Of a stretch of 64,000 nucleotides of DNA, positions 32,334 to 43,802 are shown in pieces. The first letter of the stretch is position 1. Each line of letters starts with the position of its first letter. Source of the DNA: Ramazzottius varieornatus (taxonomy: Eukaryota > Tardigrada > Eutardigrada > Parachela > Ramazzottiidae); assembly GCA_001949185.1 (NCBI GenBank), contig BDGG01000003.1, positions 3,951,158 through 4,015,157 on the forward strand. The letters run 5' to 3'. A program made the translations under genes and the position numbers. The notes beneath the pieces were generated by a model. The model worked only from the letters and a program-made list of their open reading frames with translations, ran no database searches and was not told the origin of the DNA.

Positions 32334-35276
32334 TCAAGTATTTGCGTTTCGACTTCTATGGAAATTCCGGACTCTTTGGGATGATGGACGATAACTTGAC
32401 GCAAGAGAAAGCTCCGTTTCAGTGTAGTTCCATCCGTTTCCATTACATCCATTCTTCCCGAGGTTATGGTTCTCCAAATTTGACGAGCGTCTGCGTCCTC
32501 GGTCGTCTCGAGATTCTCGACTTCCTTGTTTCTTCCGCACAAAATGGAAGGCTCCATACAGGATCGGGTTGAGAATGGAGGTACTCATGCCTAATAAATC
32601 ACAAGAATTTTCGGGATAAAGTTCCACGAGGGCTAGCCATGCGGAGTTAACATCTCGAACATATCGTACACAGGCTCCATTTGTCAAATTTGCCCTTTCA
32701 CTTACCAAAGAAAAATATATGCTGGAATGTGTTGATGATATCGGCACTGTCAGTGGTGTGGGCGTGGCTGATCATCACGAAATATATCATGGCGAAATGG
32801 TATGGAGCTGCACAGATATGGTTAGAGAATAATTTTGGGGTGTCGGCAAACGTATTGAACATGATTGTTATCCCAACCAGCGCACACTCTCATTGTTGTA
32901 GGCTGAAAGTGTGCGCCATTCAGATAATGATCTTGTTCAAATCATTTGCCCACGTTCCAGTTGTTCATGGAAAAGGGAAGGACTATATAGGAGCTTGAAA
33001 TTTCAGAAGATACACTCCCAACAAATACTTTCGGCAGTAATTACCCCAACATATGACGAAGGTAACGATGACTAGCAGGGAAATCCAAAGGGCGTTCTTT
33101 TTAGCGCGCTTCATTGTGGACACTCGATACCTTCCCGTGGTACTAGTATCCGAATGTATTCGATTAAGCTCTGACTTTCTTTCTGGAAAGCAGTAAGGTG
33201 ATTGCATTAACCGGAAACTGTCACGCCCAGGAATCGATGTCATGCTAATATTTAATAGTTTCTTCATGTATTATCAATAGCGAACCACGACCTTTCGTGG
33301 AACACGCTGGAACTTTTGTGGAACACGTCACTTACGGACACCAATCAGTGTTTTGTTGTTGAGCCGGATGAAAATTAAGGTGTAGCTGAGCGTAATGATC
33401 AAAAGCGGAATGGCGAAGATGACGAAAAAGGTGAAGACCACGTAGGCGGTTTCCTGCCATTCTTCGGAGTATGCGCCATGCGTAACGCACTGGAATAGTT
33501 CCTTATCGTCGACCGTAAACGGTGCTTTCTCGACCCGAAAGATTAAAATCTGCAGATACAGTAGAATTACCAGGCTAATTCAGGATTTCTGTGTTGTCTC
33601 TCTGAAAGGACCCGCTGGAGATGTAGTAGGAGTAATCAATCAGCAAAGCAAAATGGCGGCAATGTGACATTCATGCAGAAGAGTGTCAAGAGTCCCTAAT
33701 GAGATTAGACCTGTTTCGCAAGTCATGTTTTCGGCTTGCACAGCATATGTATAGGTTTTATGCTGTGCTTTTATCCACGACTTATGTTCGGCCTAATATC
33801 GCTGCACGAAATTGCAAATTCTGTGCAAGCTGAGTTGATTGAACTATTGACCGCTTTGGTCGAAATTTGAAATTTCAGAGGAGTGCAGCGTGATCAGACC
33901 AATCAGCGAGTTGGACCTGGCGCGCCAAGTAATCCGAGCGACGCGCCTTCCCCACATTGCGCCACTTGACTTTCGCTCTCGTTTCTTCTGCAAATCCATC
34001 ACGTTTTCGACCTGAACCAGCATTAAAACGAGGAAGAGACATTTCTCTTCCCAAAACTACTGCTAGAAAACGCGAAAAACGTCCTGGATTCATCCGATTG
34101 AGGGATAAGTGACAGGTCAGTCGAGTCTCAGTTCCCGGCTGAACTCGCGCAGCGTAACATCGCTTTATCTTAATTTTCTGTGCCGAAAGTGTCGAAACCG
34201 CGAAACGGTTTCTGCACAGGAACCTGCACAGCACAGAATCATGTGATTGTATGTAATTCAGGGCCGAAACATGAATTGCGAAATAGGTCTATTATCTGCA
34301 GCACAGTAAATAGAGCGGCGGTGAATCAAGCGCTCGATCAAGACTTCACAGAGGATTGAGAGGAAAATCGATTAAACTGTACCGACGTTTAGACTCTCTG
34401 GGGTACCTGGGGAAGTCCACACACAAATGCCAGGAGCCAGGCTGAACGAATTAGGACTTTGACAGTTGTTTGGGAATCAAAACGAGGGATCGGATTGACG
34501 ATGGCAATGCACCTGCAAGATGTTCATTGTCCATTCAGCCTATGCACAGTTCGTGAGCCCGACGTCGTAATAATCCGGTACGTTGATAAAGGAACAACAC
34601 AATGGAAAACGGAATTGATCCAGCCCATGGAAAAATTCGCAGGGTTCAAGACAATAAAAATGTTCGGGAGCTGAACAAACAAAGCGCCCAAGAACGTAAT
34701 CTCATGTTTCCATTGCTACTGAGTGGGAGGGTGCGCCACTCAGGATTGCGATCTTGTACGCGTGTTGTCTGCCCTGCTCCCATTCAGCCTACTGTTAGAG
34801 TGAGTCTGAATCAGAACGAGTAAAGAGTTAAACAATTTTATGACAAAAAATGATGAGAAACATAAGTTGAACGCAGCAGTACGAATGCCTTACCTGTCCA
34901 GGCTGATGCACACGACAATGAAAGTACTAGCGTACAGGGAAAACATTTGCATATGCTTGATGATCCGACACATAAGGTCGCCAGCCAGCCAGCTATAGGT
35001 CATCTTCCATGCGGCATCAGTCAAACAACAGAACCCGGCGACCAGCAGATCGGAAATGGTAAGATGAAAAATCAGAAGGTCGATATTGCTGTAAGCACTT
35101 CCGTTCCGGTGTCGGTTGTACAGCGTTATGATAATGACGATGTTCAAGAAGAACCCCAGAACTGCCAGAATAAAAAGGATGAGAACTTGCACGTAGCGGT
35201 TGTATCTCTCCAGCAGAGTCTCTTCCGCATACAGGAGTGAAGAGTTGGTGTGGTTCTCATATAGCGAGGCATCCAT
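32334..35276 (-). CDS. GnRH/AKH/corazonin-type peptide GPCR
   Basis: Six minus-strand exons: 35276-34894, 34512-34407, 33549-33336, 33182-33045, 32807-32706, 32590-32334; 399 residues. Class A receptor with N-glycosylation sites near the N-terminus (ENHTNSS). TM1 VQVLILFILAVLGFFLNIV, TM2 LLIFHLTISDLLVAG, TM3 MQMFSLYASTFIVVCISLDR followed by Cys (DRC, not DRY), TM4 VLIRSAWLLAFVCGLPQ, ECL2 with LFQCVTHGAYSEEW, TM5 FFVIFAIPLLIITLSY, TM6 VIVTFVICWAPYHFAM, TM7 MSTSILNPILYGAF (NPxxY equivalent). The SWLAGDLMC...SLYASTF and QCVTHG blocks place it in the gonadotropin-releasing/adipokinetic/corazonin receptor group; the exact ligand is unresolved. The 582-bp deletion-derived transposon copy sits in the intron between the TM4 and TM5 exons. 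Confidence 0.85.
32873..32923. repeat. palindromic repeat copy 15
   Basis: Arms CAACCAGCGCAC / GTGCGCCATTCAG. In GPCR intron 32808-33044. Confidence 0.6.
33708..34289. mobile_element. 582-bp nonautonomous derivative of the Tigger-like element
   Basis: TA-flanked (33706-33707 and 34290-34291), with terminal inverted repeats GACCTGTTTCGCAAGTCATG and, reading inward from the right, GACCTATTTCGCAATTCATG. The right 543 bp (33749-34291) equals 2365-2907, with no difference seen, and only about 40 bp of the left end is kept. It is thus an internal-deletion (MITE-type) copy of the element at 222-2905. The 119-codon minus frame it contains is shared by both copies and is not a recognised protein. It lies in a GPCR intron. 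Confidence 0.85.
34690..34745. repeat. palindromic repeat copy 16 (left arm eroded)
   Basis: Mainly the right arm GGTGCGCCACTCAGG is visible. In GPCR intron 34513-34893. Confidence 0.4.
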
Positions 35277-35847
35277 GGCAAGTTTGTTTCCCGGTTCTTC
35301 ACTTGAAACGAAAGGCCAGAACGTCGGCTGCTGGGAAATCAGCGCTTTCCAATCAGACACGTTTCTGGACAATTCTCTTTGAGCAGCCTGCACTTCAACA
35401 AAACATCACTGGTAAGACGAGATCAGGGCGATGGTAATGGAACTCGTCCTTGCTGATCCGATTACGACGGGAATCATTCCGCTCAAATTATCCTCGGGAC
35501 TTGGTAATCTGTAAACTGTTTCCTGCTGCAGCGCATCTTGACTGAGGTTCTCCTCGTCTTACACATTCCAGTTTCATGGCAAAGAAGGCTGGTATATGTA
35601 AAAGGTATTTTCCCCAAGATGCTCATTTCCGTACTTGATCCAGTAAACCAGCCGCCACCTACTCACGGAAGTCTTTGAGAGGGACCAATGATCTATGCAT
35701 GCATTACGCGGGTGTCGTTGTTGTTAGACTTGTCAAAGAAGGAGTACATGCACTCTTGGAACAAGATCTATGGAGAACGCCGATTGGATACATGACAAAG
35801 TAGCGGAGGTCAGGAGCTGCCCACTCATCTCTCTGGCACCATAGTTA

Positions 35848-36054
35848 ATCTTGCGTCTCGAGCTTGCTGTCAAGGTTGTGGAAGTATATCAGCACGGGAT
35901 GAAGGCTGCCTGGACGAAAAGTAGTACTGCAGGCATCCCCGCAAATGCACTTTAATGTCTCCAAATTGCAGACTAGACTTTCATTATCGATATCGCCGTT
36001 GGATAGATGAGCCCATTCTCCTTCATGACACCTCGAACTGCCCATCACTGTCAA
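35848..36054 (-). other. possible exon of a small Cys-rich secreted protein
   Basis: A minus frame with ATG after a TTTGACAG acceptor reads SSRCHEGEW, NESLVCNLETLKCICGDAC, then ends in about 65 codons. Evenly spaced Cys are typical of secreted modules. No second exon could be matched in phase, so this is only a candidate. Confidence 0.3.
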
Positions 36055-36332
36055 ACATTATACCCAATTTCTTCCCGAAACCTGAATTTAAGGATCAGTT
36101 TGCAGTTTCTCAAGTACCTCCAGACAACAGCGAACCAAATAACACAACATGCACATCGAAAATCTCTCTTACTGTATTAAGTTCCAGCCGCCTCATGTCA
36201 AGCAAGGCCAGGGTACAGCGTTAAGTATACATAGTATTTACCACTGCAACGCAAAACAAGGACTGAAATTATATTAACATCTTTGTTATTTTTATAGTGC
36301 ATCTTTGAGCAGTACATTTTTTCGAAAAATTT

Positions 36333-39300
36333 CTATTCGGAAGGGGTTGTGGAGTTGTTTTCAGCTTCGCAGTCGAACCAGTTTCCACGATGATGGCGTT
36401 TCCATCCGCCATGGCGGCCTCCCCAGCGGCCACCCATTGGTCCTCCCATTGGTCCTTCGAAGCCAAAGTCCTTAGCCTTTAAGTACTCGAAGAGCGGGCT
36501 TTCCTTTATGACTTCCCACATCTCAGCTCGCTCTCCTTCGTCCATTTTCTTTCTCCAGTCTCCCTTGCCAAACCCATGTCGCTTGAAGTCATGGTCGTCT
36601 CCACCAAACTTGGGTCCAAAGCGGCGGCCTTTGCCGTGACGACCCCATCGCTTCTCTTCCCCGCCCATCATAGACTCGCCATCGGGTTGTGGACGGAAGA
36701 CGCGGGGGCATTTGAGGCCGGAGTCGTCGGTCGAACACTCGTCCATATAGCGCGTTCCGAGCTCTGCATAGAAAAAAAGTTTCGATATACAGTAACATCA
36801 AAAGTGCGGTTTACGGGAAAATCAAAAGAGCGCCGGTTGAAAGATAATGAGGCTTACTGAAGTCAGATGCCAATGCCCTTCGCAAATCCTTCACGTTGTA
36901 AACGGTTTGTCCATTAGTCAAACAGAAAGCGAATTTCTTGCCGGTTTCGTTGAGGTACTTCTGGAAGTTCTGACCGATGGTAGAATTGGTGTCTTCGGCG
37001 TCTTCGGTGGCTAGAGAGATGAAAGTACATAATTAAATGAATATCCAGAAAGTTGTGTTGGATGATAACAACTGTACATGAAGATTGTGTCTTACCGTCA
37101 AACTCGTCTTCAGGGCATGGGCATTTTCCATGGCATCGGAAGCCGAGGTTCTTGGATGCACTTTGGGCGTTAACGAGGCCGCACATGTTGTCGAAAGTGA
37201 CGTTATTGTTACCGCAGACAGACCAGTCCATGTTGTGGTGCTTGTGACGGCGGAAGCGCATACCTTCTCCCTTTTCTTGCTTGAACTCGCAAGAACAGTC
37301 TCCAGGCTTATTAGGACTTTCGACCGTCATCTTCATCCAGCGTTCTCCGAACTTCTGCATACGCTTCATAATGCGCTCCTTGATCTTTTGCTGTTCAGCT
37401 TCGGATGGGAGCCTCGGACACTTCAGGTTTTCCGCGCACCACTCACATTTACCCATGCACCGGATACCGACTGAGGAGTCGTTTTGGAATGCCTGGCTGA
37501 TATTCCTCCAACCTCGCACGGTCACATTGTTGGTCAAGCAGATCGGGAAACGGCGATGGGGACGGGGACGAGGACGAGGTCGAGGGTGTGGTCGTGGTCG
37601 GTCGACGCTTTCATCCGATCCGCCTTCCTTGTCCTTGACGCGATCGTCTTGAGGTGCGTCTTCGTTTTCAGAGTGGTCTTCCTCTTCGTTCTGGAATGCT
37701 CCACCGGCTGGTCGTTCCTGGTCGGGTGAGTCCAAGTCGTCACGATCCTCGTCGTTTTCGTCCAAGAGAACTGTGGAGAAAAAAACCGATTTCGTCAGTA
37801 TAATTGTGTCTTGCAAATCTACAAAACCTATTCAGCGACGAATAATAGGTGAAAGGTTTGCTTACTCTTTGGGGTCCTGGTAGAGTCATCAGTTCGGTTT
37901 TTGCAAGGACATTTTCCGAGGCAGCGGAATCCAAGTGCTGAAACAGAAGTCGGAATGAGAACCAAGATGCAAATGAAATGGTGTACGTGATATGTCATAA
38001 AGGCGGCACCGTGCAGCTCATTGGCTCATTCTACATGACAAGATGACACACATACTTACTTGGTTGGTCGACTTGATTATTGATTAGCTCGCAGACGTTG
38101 GCGTAGGTTTTATTGTCGTTTCCGCAAATTTCCTTCCGGTGGTTTCTTCCAGGTCCTAATCGGAGCGCCTTTGGACACTTGCAGTTGGGCGGCTTGGGAC
38201 GGTTCTTGTCTTCCTCCTCCTTGACCTTGACCCAGTCCAGCGGGCACTTGATGGCTTCATTCTGACACTTGCTGCACTCCCCTTTGCATCGCACACCCAG
38301 CGAAGAATCGGCCTTCAGCGCATCAACAGCCTCTTCCCATCCGTAGACGGTGCTTCCGTTATTGAGGCACATGGCTTTGGGGAACCTGTACCGGTTGAAG
38401 CGTCCGTGTTTCTTGGATTCCCAGTGGTGTCGTTCGCGACGTTCGAAGGTACAAGGACACGGTCCACGGCATCGCTTTCCGAGTGTGGGGCTAACTGCTT
38501 GCTTATTTTTTAGGGCGCACTTGCTCTCGTACGTCACACCGTCCGATCCGCAGACCTGGCGTTTCTCGAGCAATTTCTTTCCGCATGTGGTATTGAGGAT
38601 CTCTTGGAACCATGGGGAGGAGGATAAAGTGCAGGTGCAGTCTGGAGCCGTCGCGTTGGATTCGCGGCGATGGTGTTGACGACGCCAAGATTTCGGGCAG
38701 CGGAGTTCGGTGCTGCAGTCCGAGCACTCACCCCAACAGCGCATTCCGACAGCTACAAGAAACACTTCCGTGTTGGACAAAAGGTATGGTCTAACAATGT
38801 CAGACGTTTTTGTAAAACATGGCGGAATGCGGTATGAATAAGTAATCAAAACGACATGGCGTGACATGACAATCCTTACACTGGTCTGCCTTGACTGCTT
38901 CTCGAACCGCTTGGTAACCGTAAACTGTTTGACCATTGTTTAGGCATACGGGCATCTTCCAGTCATGGTGACGAGGCATCTCCTTCTCCTCTTCTTCTGA
39001 AATGAACACCACGGATCAGTAACAGCGATTTTGTACTTTTCTTGGTCGAAAATACAGTATGTGACATAAGTTTTTTCTTTGTAGGGAAAGTTCCTCGCGG
39101 GGTTCTGAAGACGCGCCTTACCAGTCAAGTCACACGGGCAGGGTCCTCGGCATCTTTTACCCAGGGTAGGGTTGGTAGTTGCGTTGTTGACGAACTCACA
39201 CTTGTTCGTATAAGTAACACCATCCGTCCCACAGACCATATGTCGCTTCCTGGCGTTCTCGCGGAACTGCTCGACGGTCTCACCGGCGCGAAGCTGTTTG

Positions 39301-39580
39301 GTGACCCATCGCTCATTCCGCAAAGCACTCTGCTCATCTTCAGTTTCGTTCTTTCGCCACGAGGAACAAGAACAGTTAGGCGGCTTCACGTCGTCGTCCT
39401 CATCGTTGAAGCGATCCCAGGACCCACGTCCCCAGTTGGCCAAGGCCACTCCTAAAGAACCAGGTAAGCATTTTAGAAAATTAAGAAATACGACAGGGGT
39501 TGACAGTTTCTCAAAACAGGAAAAAGCGAGAGCGAGTAGGTACCTGCAAGAAGGCACAGGAGTAGGGCTGATCGAAGCAT
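36333..39580 (-). CDS. large secreted protein with eight alternating Kazal-like modules
   Basis: Eight minus-strand exons: 39580-39544, 39451-39122, 38996-38880, 38752-38060, 37937-37866, 37770-37096, 37010-36858, 36763-36333; the frame closes to 835 residues. A signal peptide begins MLRSALLLCLLA. Two module types alternate four times. Type b is Kazal-like (VCGTDGVTYTNKC...LGKRCRGPCPC; variants VCGSDGVTYESKC, ICGNDNKTYANVC, VCGNNNVTFDNMC). Type a keeps the frame but lacks the second Cys (VCLNNGQTVYGYQ, MCLNNGSTVYGWE, ICLTNNVTVRGWR, FCLTNGQTVYN) and ends with LGVRCKGECSKC-like Cys. Acidic and Arg/Pro-rich spacers separate them. The C-terminus is Gly/His/Arg-rich. Kazal domains usually inhibit serine proteases or serve as matrix modules; which applies is unknown. 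It heads a minus-strand cluster with two related genes. Confidence 0.85.
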
Positions 39581-40412
39581 TTCGGTTGTTTATTGAGAAC
39601 TGAAGTGTTTATGGTATAAAATAGAACTTGATGAAGTGCTACTGAAACCGTCTGGCGTTTTATATGACGGCGAAAGTCTTAAATGGGTATGACCAGCAGA
39701 TATTCACATCTAGCCGAATGAACTCATTGCTTGGAAAAACCTCTAGGTAGTAAGATACGACAGCCAGTCGATCAAAAGGCTTTTCGCACAGTACCGGAAG
39801 CGCAACTTTCTTTTACGGCCGAGAAATTTTTGTTGATGGAAACCAAACGAGTTCATTTCTGTTTATGAACCTCGAATTGTTGATGCTTCGAACTACCGAT
39901 TTCGCTGCCAGCGGCCTTAAGCCGGCACGTTGTTGATGCGAAATCAATGGCATAAACCGACGGCATAAACAATCTTACCAGCTACCGTCTCGATGTCGTA
40001 CGTCTCTACCTAGACTGTGCAGGTGCTTGGTAGAACGGACCTTCCGAATGCTCGGGTACTCGGAAGGTCTCTGTCCGAAACAGCATTGCTGTCGTTGCAT
40101 CTTTGAGCGCGGATTGCGGAATAAGGAAATGTTTTTCAGTTGAACCGGAGTGTCCTGCATAAATGTGATGAGTTTATCCATGTACAATTTGCCGGGAGGC
40201 CGGCAAACGAGACGTGTAAAGAACGTTTTCCTAAGTGGCGCAGGTTTCCAATGTGTTCGGATAGAAGCGTACGCCACTTAAGTTGACAAGTGTATGCTGC
40301 CGGTCTTCCAGTTGTTTTTGGGGGTGGCAGTGTTCTTTCTCTCTTTTTATAATCATTCCAAATATCTCATTTCCCGCTGAAACAGTAAACCATACCGGTA
40401 ACTATTTAAAAC
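39581..40412. other. intergenic, upstream of the Kazal protein gene
   Basis: No exon found. It holds a copy of the palindromic repeat (40231-40282). TATAAA-like sequence (GGTATAAAATAG, near 39612) lies about 30 bp upstream of the Kazal gene start codon on the minus strand side, but its orientation and role are uncertain. Confidence 0.45.
40231..40282. repeat. palindromic repeat copy 17
   Basis: Arms CTAAGTGGCGCA / TACGCCACTTAAG. Intergenic, between the Kazal protein and the basic secreted protein. Confidence 0.65.
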
Positions 40413-41381
40413 TTAAAAGAGATTACGGCGGAAAAACATTTTAAAACCGATAAAAACATAAAAGAAAACTCTTGTCTCCGAAAGCTGACTAATTGTGTGA
40501 ATTGCTCCATTGTGTTTTGGCGGAAGGGTAGTTGCATTAGGACTGGACAGTATGACCGGCTCGCCGACTTTGATCACTTTCAATACTGCTGGGTTCGACT
40601 TCGAGGTGTTCTGTTGAGACAGAACGTAGGTGATGATTACTTTGCGGAGAGTATTATTGAAAGCCTTTGGGTTCAATACAGATTGCGCCGAGTCATAGGC
40701 TTTGCGAAAAGGCCGTTTTTTCGATCGTTTACGATGCTCCTCATTCATTTTCCGTAATTCCGCAGTCTCCAAAAGTCGTAACTTCGCCAACAGCCTACTT
40801 TCTTCTCGTCGAGGCAGTTTTCGGGAAGATCTGTCTTTCTTTTTTGGTATTTCTTTCTTCTCTTTCGGCCTGTAGGATATCCTTTTCACCACTGAATGCT
40901 CTTCAGAGACCATCTTGTGATCCGGAGGCTTCTTTCCTGCGTCAAAGGTATTTTCCCGGTCCTCCGCCCTGTGAAGATGAGTTCTTCGTATTCTTCGACC
41001 GGCGTAGGGATTTGTTTTTTCCCGTGGTCGTTCGTCTTCTTCATCTTCCAGATCATCCTCATACCTGTCCAGCTTTCGTGGTTGTGTCGCGTGGCCGTCT
41101 CTCTGTTGCGAACGGCTGCCTGATCGCCTGTCTGACTTTCGTTCGGTCACATGATCAAAGTGCTGAGTAATCAGAGGTAGTATCAGTCTTTCCGGTGGGT
41201 TGTGTTTGACCGTGGGTCGAACTGGCTTCAGAGGCCGCACGTCGGTCGCTCCTTCAGGTGGGTCCACAATGGCGTACAGTGCACGGGACTTGGCGGTTGA
41301 ATAAGGAATGAACTTGACTAGTGTTAATAGAATCAACCAAAGGATACTTTCAGGTGACTTGTGGATAGAGTAACAGAGCAT
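40413..41381 (-). CDS. secreted, strongly basic protein of unknown family
   Basis: A single uninterrupted minus frame of 322 residues starting at ATG 41381. An N-terminal hydrophobic segment (SILWLILLTLVKFIPY) looks like a signal peptide or anchor. The middle (about 80-240) is densely charged: DRYEDDLEDEEDERP, then RRIRRTHLHRAED, RPKEKKEIPKKKDRSS and RKRSKKRPFRKAY. It probably lacks a stable fold there. The last 70 residues are more hydrophobic (RKVIITYVLSQQ, PVILSSPNATTLPP). I recognise no domain. It lies between Kazal-type secreted genes on the same strand, and the length of the open frame plus the signal peptide make a real gene likely. Confidence 0.65.
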   Translation of the reverse strand: MLCYSIHKSPESILWLILLTLVKFIPYSTAKSRALYAIVDPPEGATDVRPLKPVRPTVKHNPPERLILPLITQHFDHVTERKSDRRSGSRSQQRDGHATQPRKLDRYEDDLEDEEDERPREKTNPYAGRRIRRTHLHRAEDRENTFDAGKKPPDHKMVSEEHSVVKRISYRPKEKKEIPKKKDRSSRKLPRREESRLLAKLRLLETAELRKMNEEHRKRSKKRPFRKAYDSAQSVLNPKAFNNTLRKVIITYVLSQQNTSKSNPAVLKVIKVGEPVILSSPNATTLPPKHNGAIHTISQLSETRVFFYVFIGFKMFFRRNLF

Positions 41382-41717
41382 TCTTTCTCAGAATCATTTT
41401 TCCAGGAGGTCCAGTTCGAGCTGGAGTCTTGTAAAAATACCCCTAAATCTAAGAAAATCAGATAACGGATACTGGTATTGTTTTACACCGACGGATTTGA
41501 CTCGTGAGTTTCCATTTTTGTTATCAGTGGTGCTGGTCTTTTAAAAGTAGTGCAGTAAGGAGCCTCTGTAACCAGGTGACTAAAAGGAATACCGAACATC
41601 CTCGTGGTTCCCGAAACTGTCAACGGACCTGAAGAGTTGCACGCACATGCAGGTTGTGAGGTTTTATTGTGAGACATAAATATTATTACTATGTATTATA
41701 TTTAAAGAACACCAGGT

Positions 41718-43802
41718 CTAGCGACCGCCATGAGGTCGTGGGGTGGTTCTTGTTGTTGCGCGATTGCGGTTCAGTGATGGCGCGCTCTGTTGCTGCTGGC
41801 GGTTACTCGCTCTGGTGGTTTCTCTATTGTGGGACTCGCCATTCTGATTTTCATGCTCGAAATCTTGCGCGTTGTCCGCACCCTGGTTCGCGTTCTCTTG
41901 GTCAATCGGTTGATACTCTGCATTTCCGTAAGCAGCTCGAGGGTACTCGTTAGTCTGCTGCCCGAAGTTGTTTCGATAGCCTTCCGCATTCGACGAACCA
42001 TACTGTGGTTGGCCGCTGTACTGGCCACCATTCGAACAGGGCAGTTGTCCGCCGTAGAACCCATTTTGGTTCTGGTTTTGGGCTCCTTGATTTCCCCCAA
42101 CATAGGCACCTATGTGCGAGTAAGAAATACTTAGAACCGCGACAGCTGTTCAAGCAGACTCGGCAAGATCGTCTTTCCAAGTGGCGCACGTCTTCCAATA
42201 AACTGAAAGTGTGCCCCACTTAGCAAAACTTTCTCAACTTCCTTGCCGAGCTCCCACCTTCGAATATTTTAATCCGAGCTTTTAGTATTCGGGGGTTCTT
42301 ACCATAGTCCGGAGGCCGATCCATGGAGGTTTCCGGTCTCATGTTTTGTTGGTTCGTATATTGTTGGTTTTGGCTACTACGCCCAGAAAATTGCATGTTG
42401 TTGCTATTCGGGTACGGCTGTTGTGAGTTCCAAGGACCCACTGGATTTTGTCCACCGAATTGTTGCATGTTCGGAGACCCCTGCCCATAGGGCAGGCCGT
42501 AGTCTCCTTCCGCACCAAACGCGCTCCCGTCCGGTCTAAAATACAACCTAATTGCGCGTTATTTTTGTTGTTTCCGCAGGACGGTGTTTCTTACCTGCCG
42601 AGCTGGCTACCGAAGCTTCCCGTTGGCGGAAAGCGGCTCTCCATAGAGCTCGAAGTTTGGGGACACTGAATTCGACAAGGGCAGTTACCCTGGCATCTTA
42701 TACCGAGTCCTGACAAACAGTACGAGCCATTCAGTCATAGGTCAAGAAACGTTCGGAACGGTCTATTGCTACCTGTGTTGTACATCATGGCTTGCTGCAG
42801 GGTGGAGGGGTCGCTGGTAACGGTTGATCCGTTGGACAAGCAGTAACTTTGGCGGATGCCAAACTGATAACCTGGTCCCGCTTGTCGTTTCACCTTTTGC
42901 TGGAACGCGGTCAGCTTTCCCGTTCTTCTTTCTGCACCTTGCGGTTCCTGCGCTTCCCGGTCGCCGTTCCCTGGACGAGACAAGCTGTTAGGGTCGCCGA
43001 ATACCTCACTTCTTCCGCCTTCATTAGCACCTCCTGTGTTGCCACCTCGTCGACCTTCGTTGGAGCCACCCGTTTCTAACATGCACGGTCGAAGGCCCAT
43101 TCCTGTCAAAAAAGCAAAGTATAGATCTCGAAACACGGAAATGCTGCGAACAAAATGTTCGAACAATTGGGAGCTAGACAAGTGAATCGAGCCAGATTGC
43201 TTTCGCAAGTGGCGCGCTCTCTCAGTAAACGACAGCGAGAACGTGCGCCACTTGAGTGAACGATCTGGTTCAATCGCCCTCCACCCAGTTTCTAGAATAG
43301 TTTCGTCCTCCATCCACGCTGTCATTGCAGTACCTTGGTCCATTGCTAAGCTGTTAGCTAGTCGACACAGATCTTGATGGTGCTGTCCGTAGTTGTCGCA
43401 GTAGATCAAAGTGGGCGCAATACCTGACTGCGGCAGTGGGTTCATCGCGGAAGCACTCGATCCACCTCCAAAGCTGGATCCTTGGGCGTTGGCAAACGGC
43501 GAACCAGGCATCTGGTTGGCTCCTTGGTTCGGACAAAAGCAATTCGGGGCGAACTGACCACCGCCATTCGGCTGTTGGAATTGTCTCTGCTGCTGCTGCT
43601 GACCAAAGCCATTAGCGTTTTCCGGTCTTCCGTTTGGTCGGGTTTGCTGTGGTGACCAAGGACCTTGCGGCTGTTGCTGTAAAGTGGGATTCTGATGGGA
43701 ATTAGGCGCGTTGTGTTGGGCGGAAGACAAAGAAATCGAGATCGCTACAACGATACAGAAGAGCCAAACGAACACTGCTTTACCGCAAGGTGGGTTCTTC
43801 AT
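41718..43802 (-). CDS. secreted Gln-rich Kazal-like protein
   Basis: Five minus-strand exons: 43802-43334, 43102-42773, 42709-42595, 42535-42303, 42109-41718; 512 residues. A signal peptide is followed by Gln/Pro-rich sequence (QQQQQRQFQQ), NCFCPNQG, IYCDNYGQHHQDLCRLAN (a Kazal-like half), then MGLRPCM. A second module has SYCLSNGSTVTSDPSTLQQ followed across an intron by LGIRCQGNCPC, the same pattern as type a in the neighbouring 835-residue protein. The C-terminal half is Gln/Asn/Gly/Tyr-rich low complexity. The product is probably an extracellular structural or inhibitor-type protein. Introns 42110-42302 and 43103-43333 each carry a palindromic repeat. Confidence 0.8.
42178..42224. repeat. 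palindromic repeat copy 18
   Basis: Arms CCAAGTGGCGCACG / GTGCCCCACTTAG. In intron 42110-42302 of the Gln-rich Kazal gene. Confidence 0.7.
43205..43255. repeat. palindromic repeat copy 19
   Basis: Arms CAAGTGGCGCGC / GTGCGCCACTTGAG. In intron 43103-43333 of the Gln-rich Kazal gene. Confidence 0.7.

Noticed and set aside
33875-34234. 119-codon minus frame, also present at 2491-2850
   Set aside because: It is identical in both transposon copies because the DNA is identical, it has no recognised domain, and it lies in the terminal region of the element, where no protein is expected.
37484-37729. Plus-strand frames over the Kazal gene (for example 37085-37474, 39042-39455)
   Set aside because: They are antisense shadows of spliced, in-frame coding exons with conserved cysteine patterns on the minus strand.
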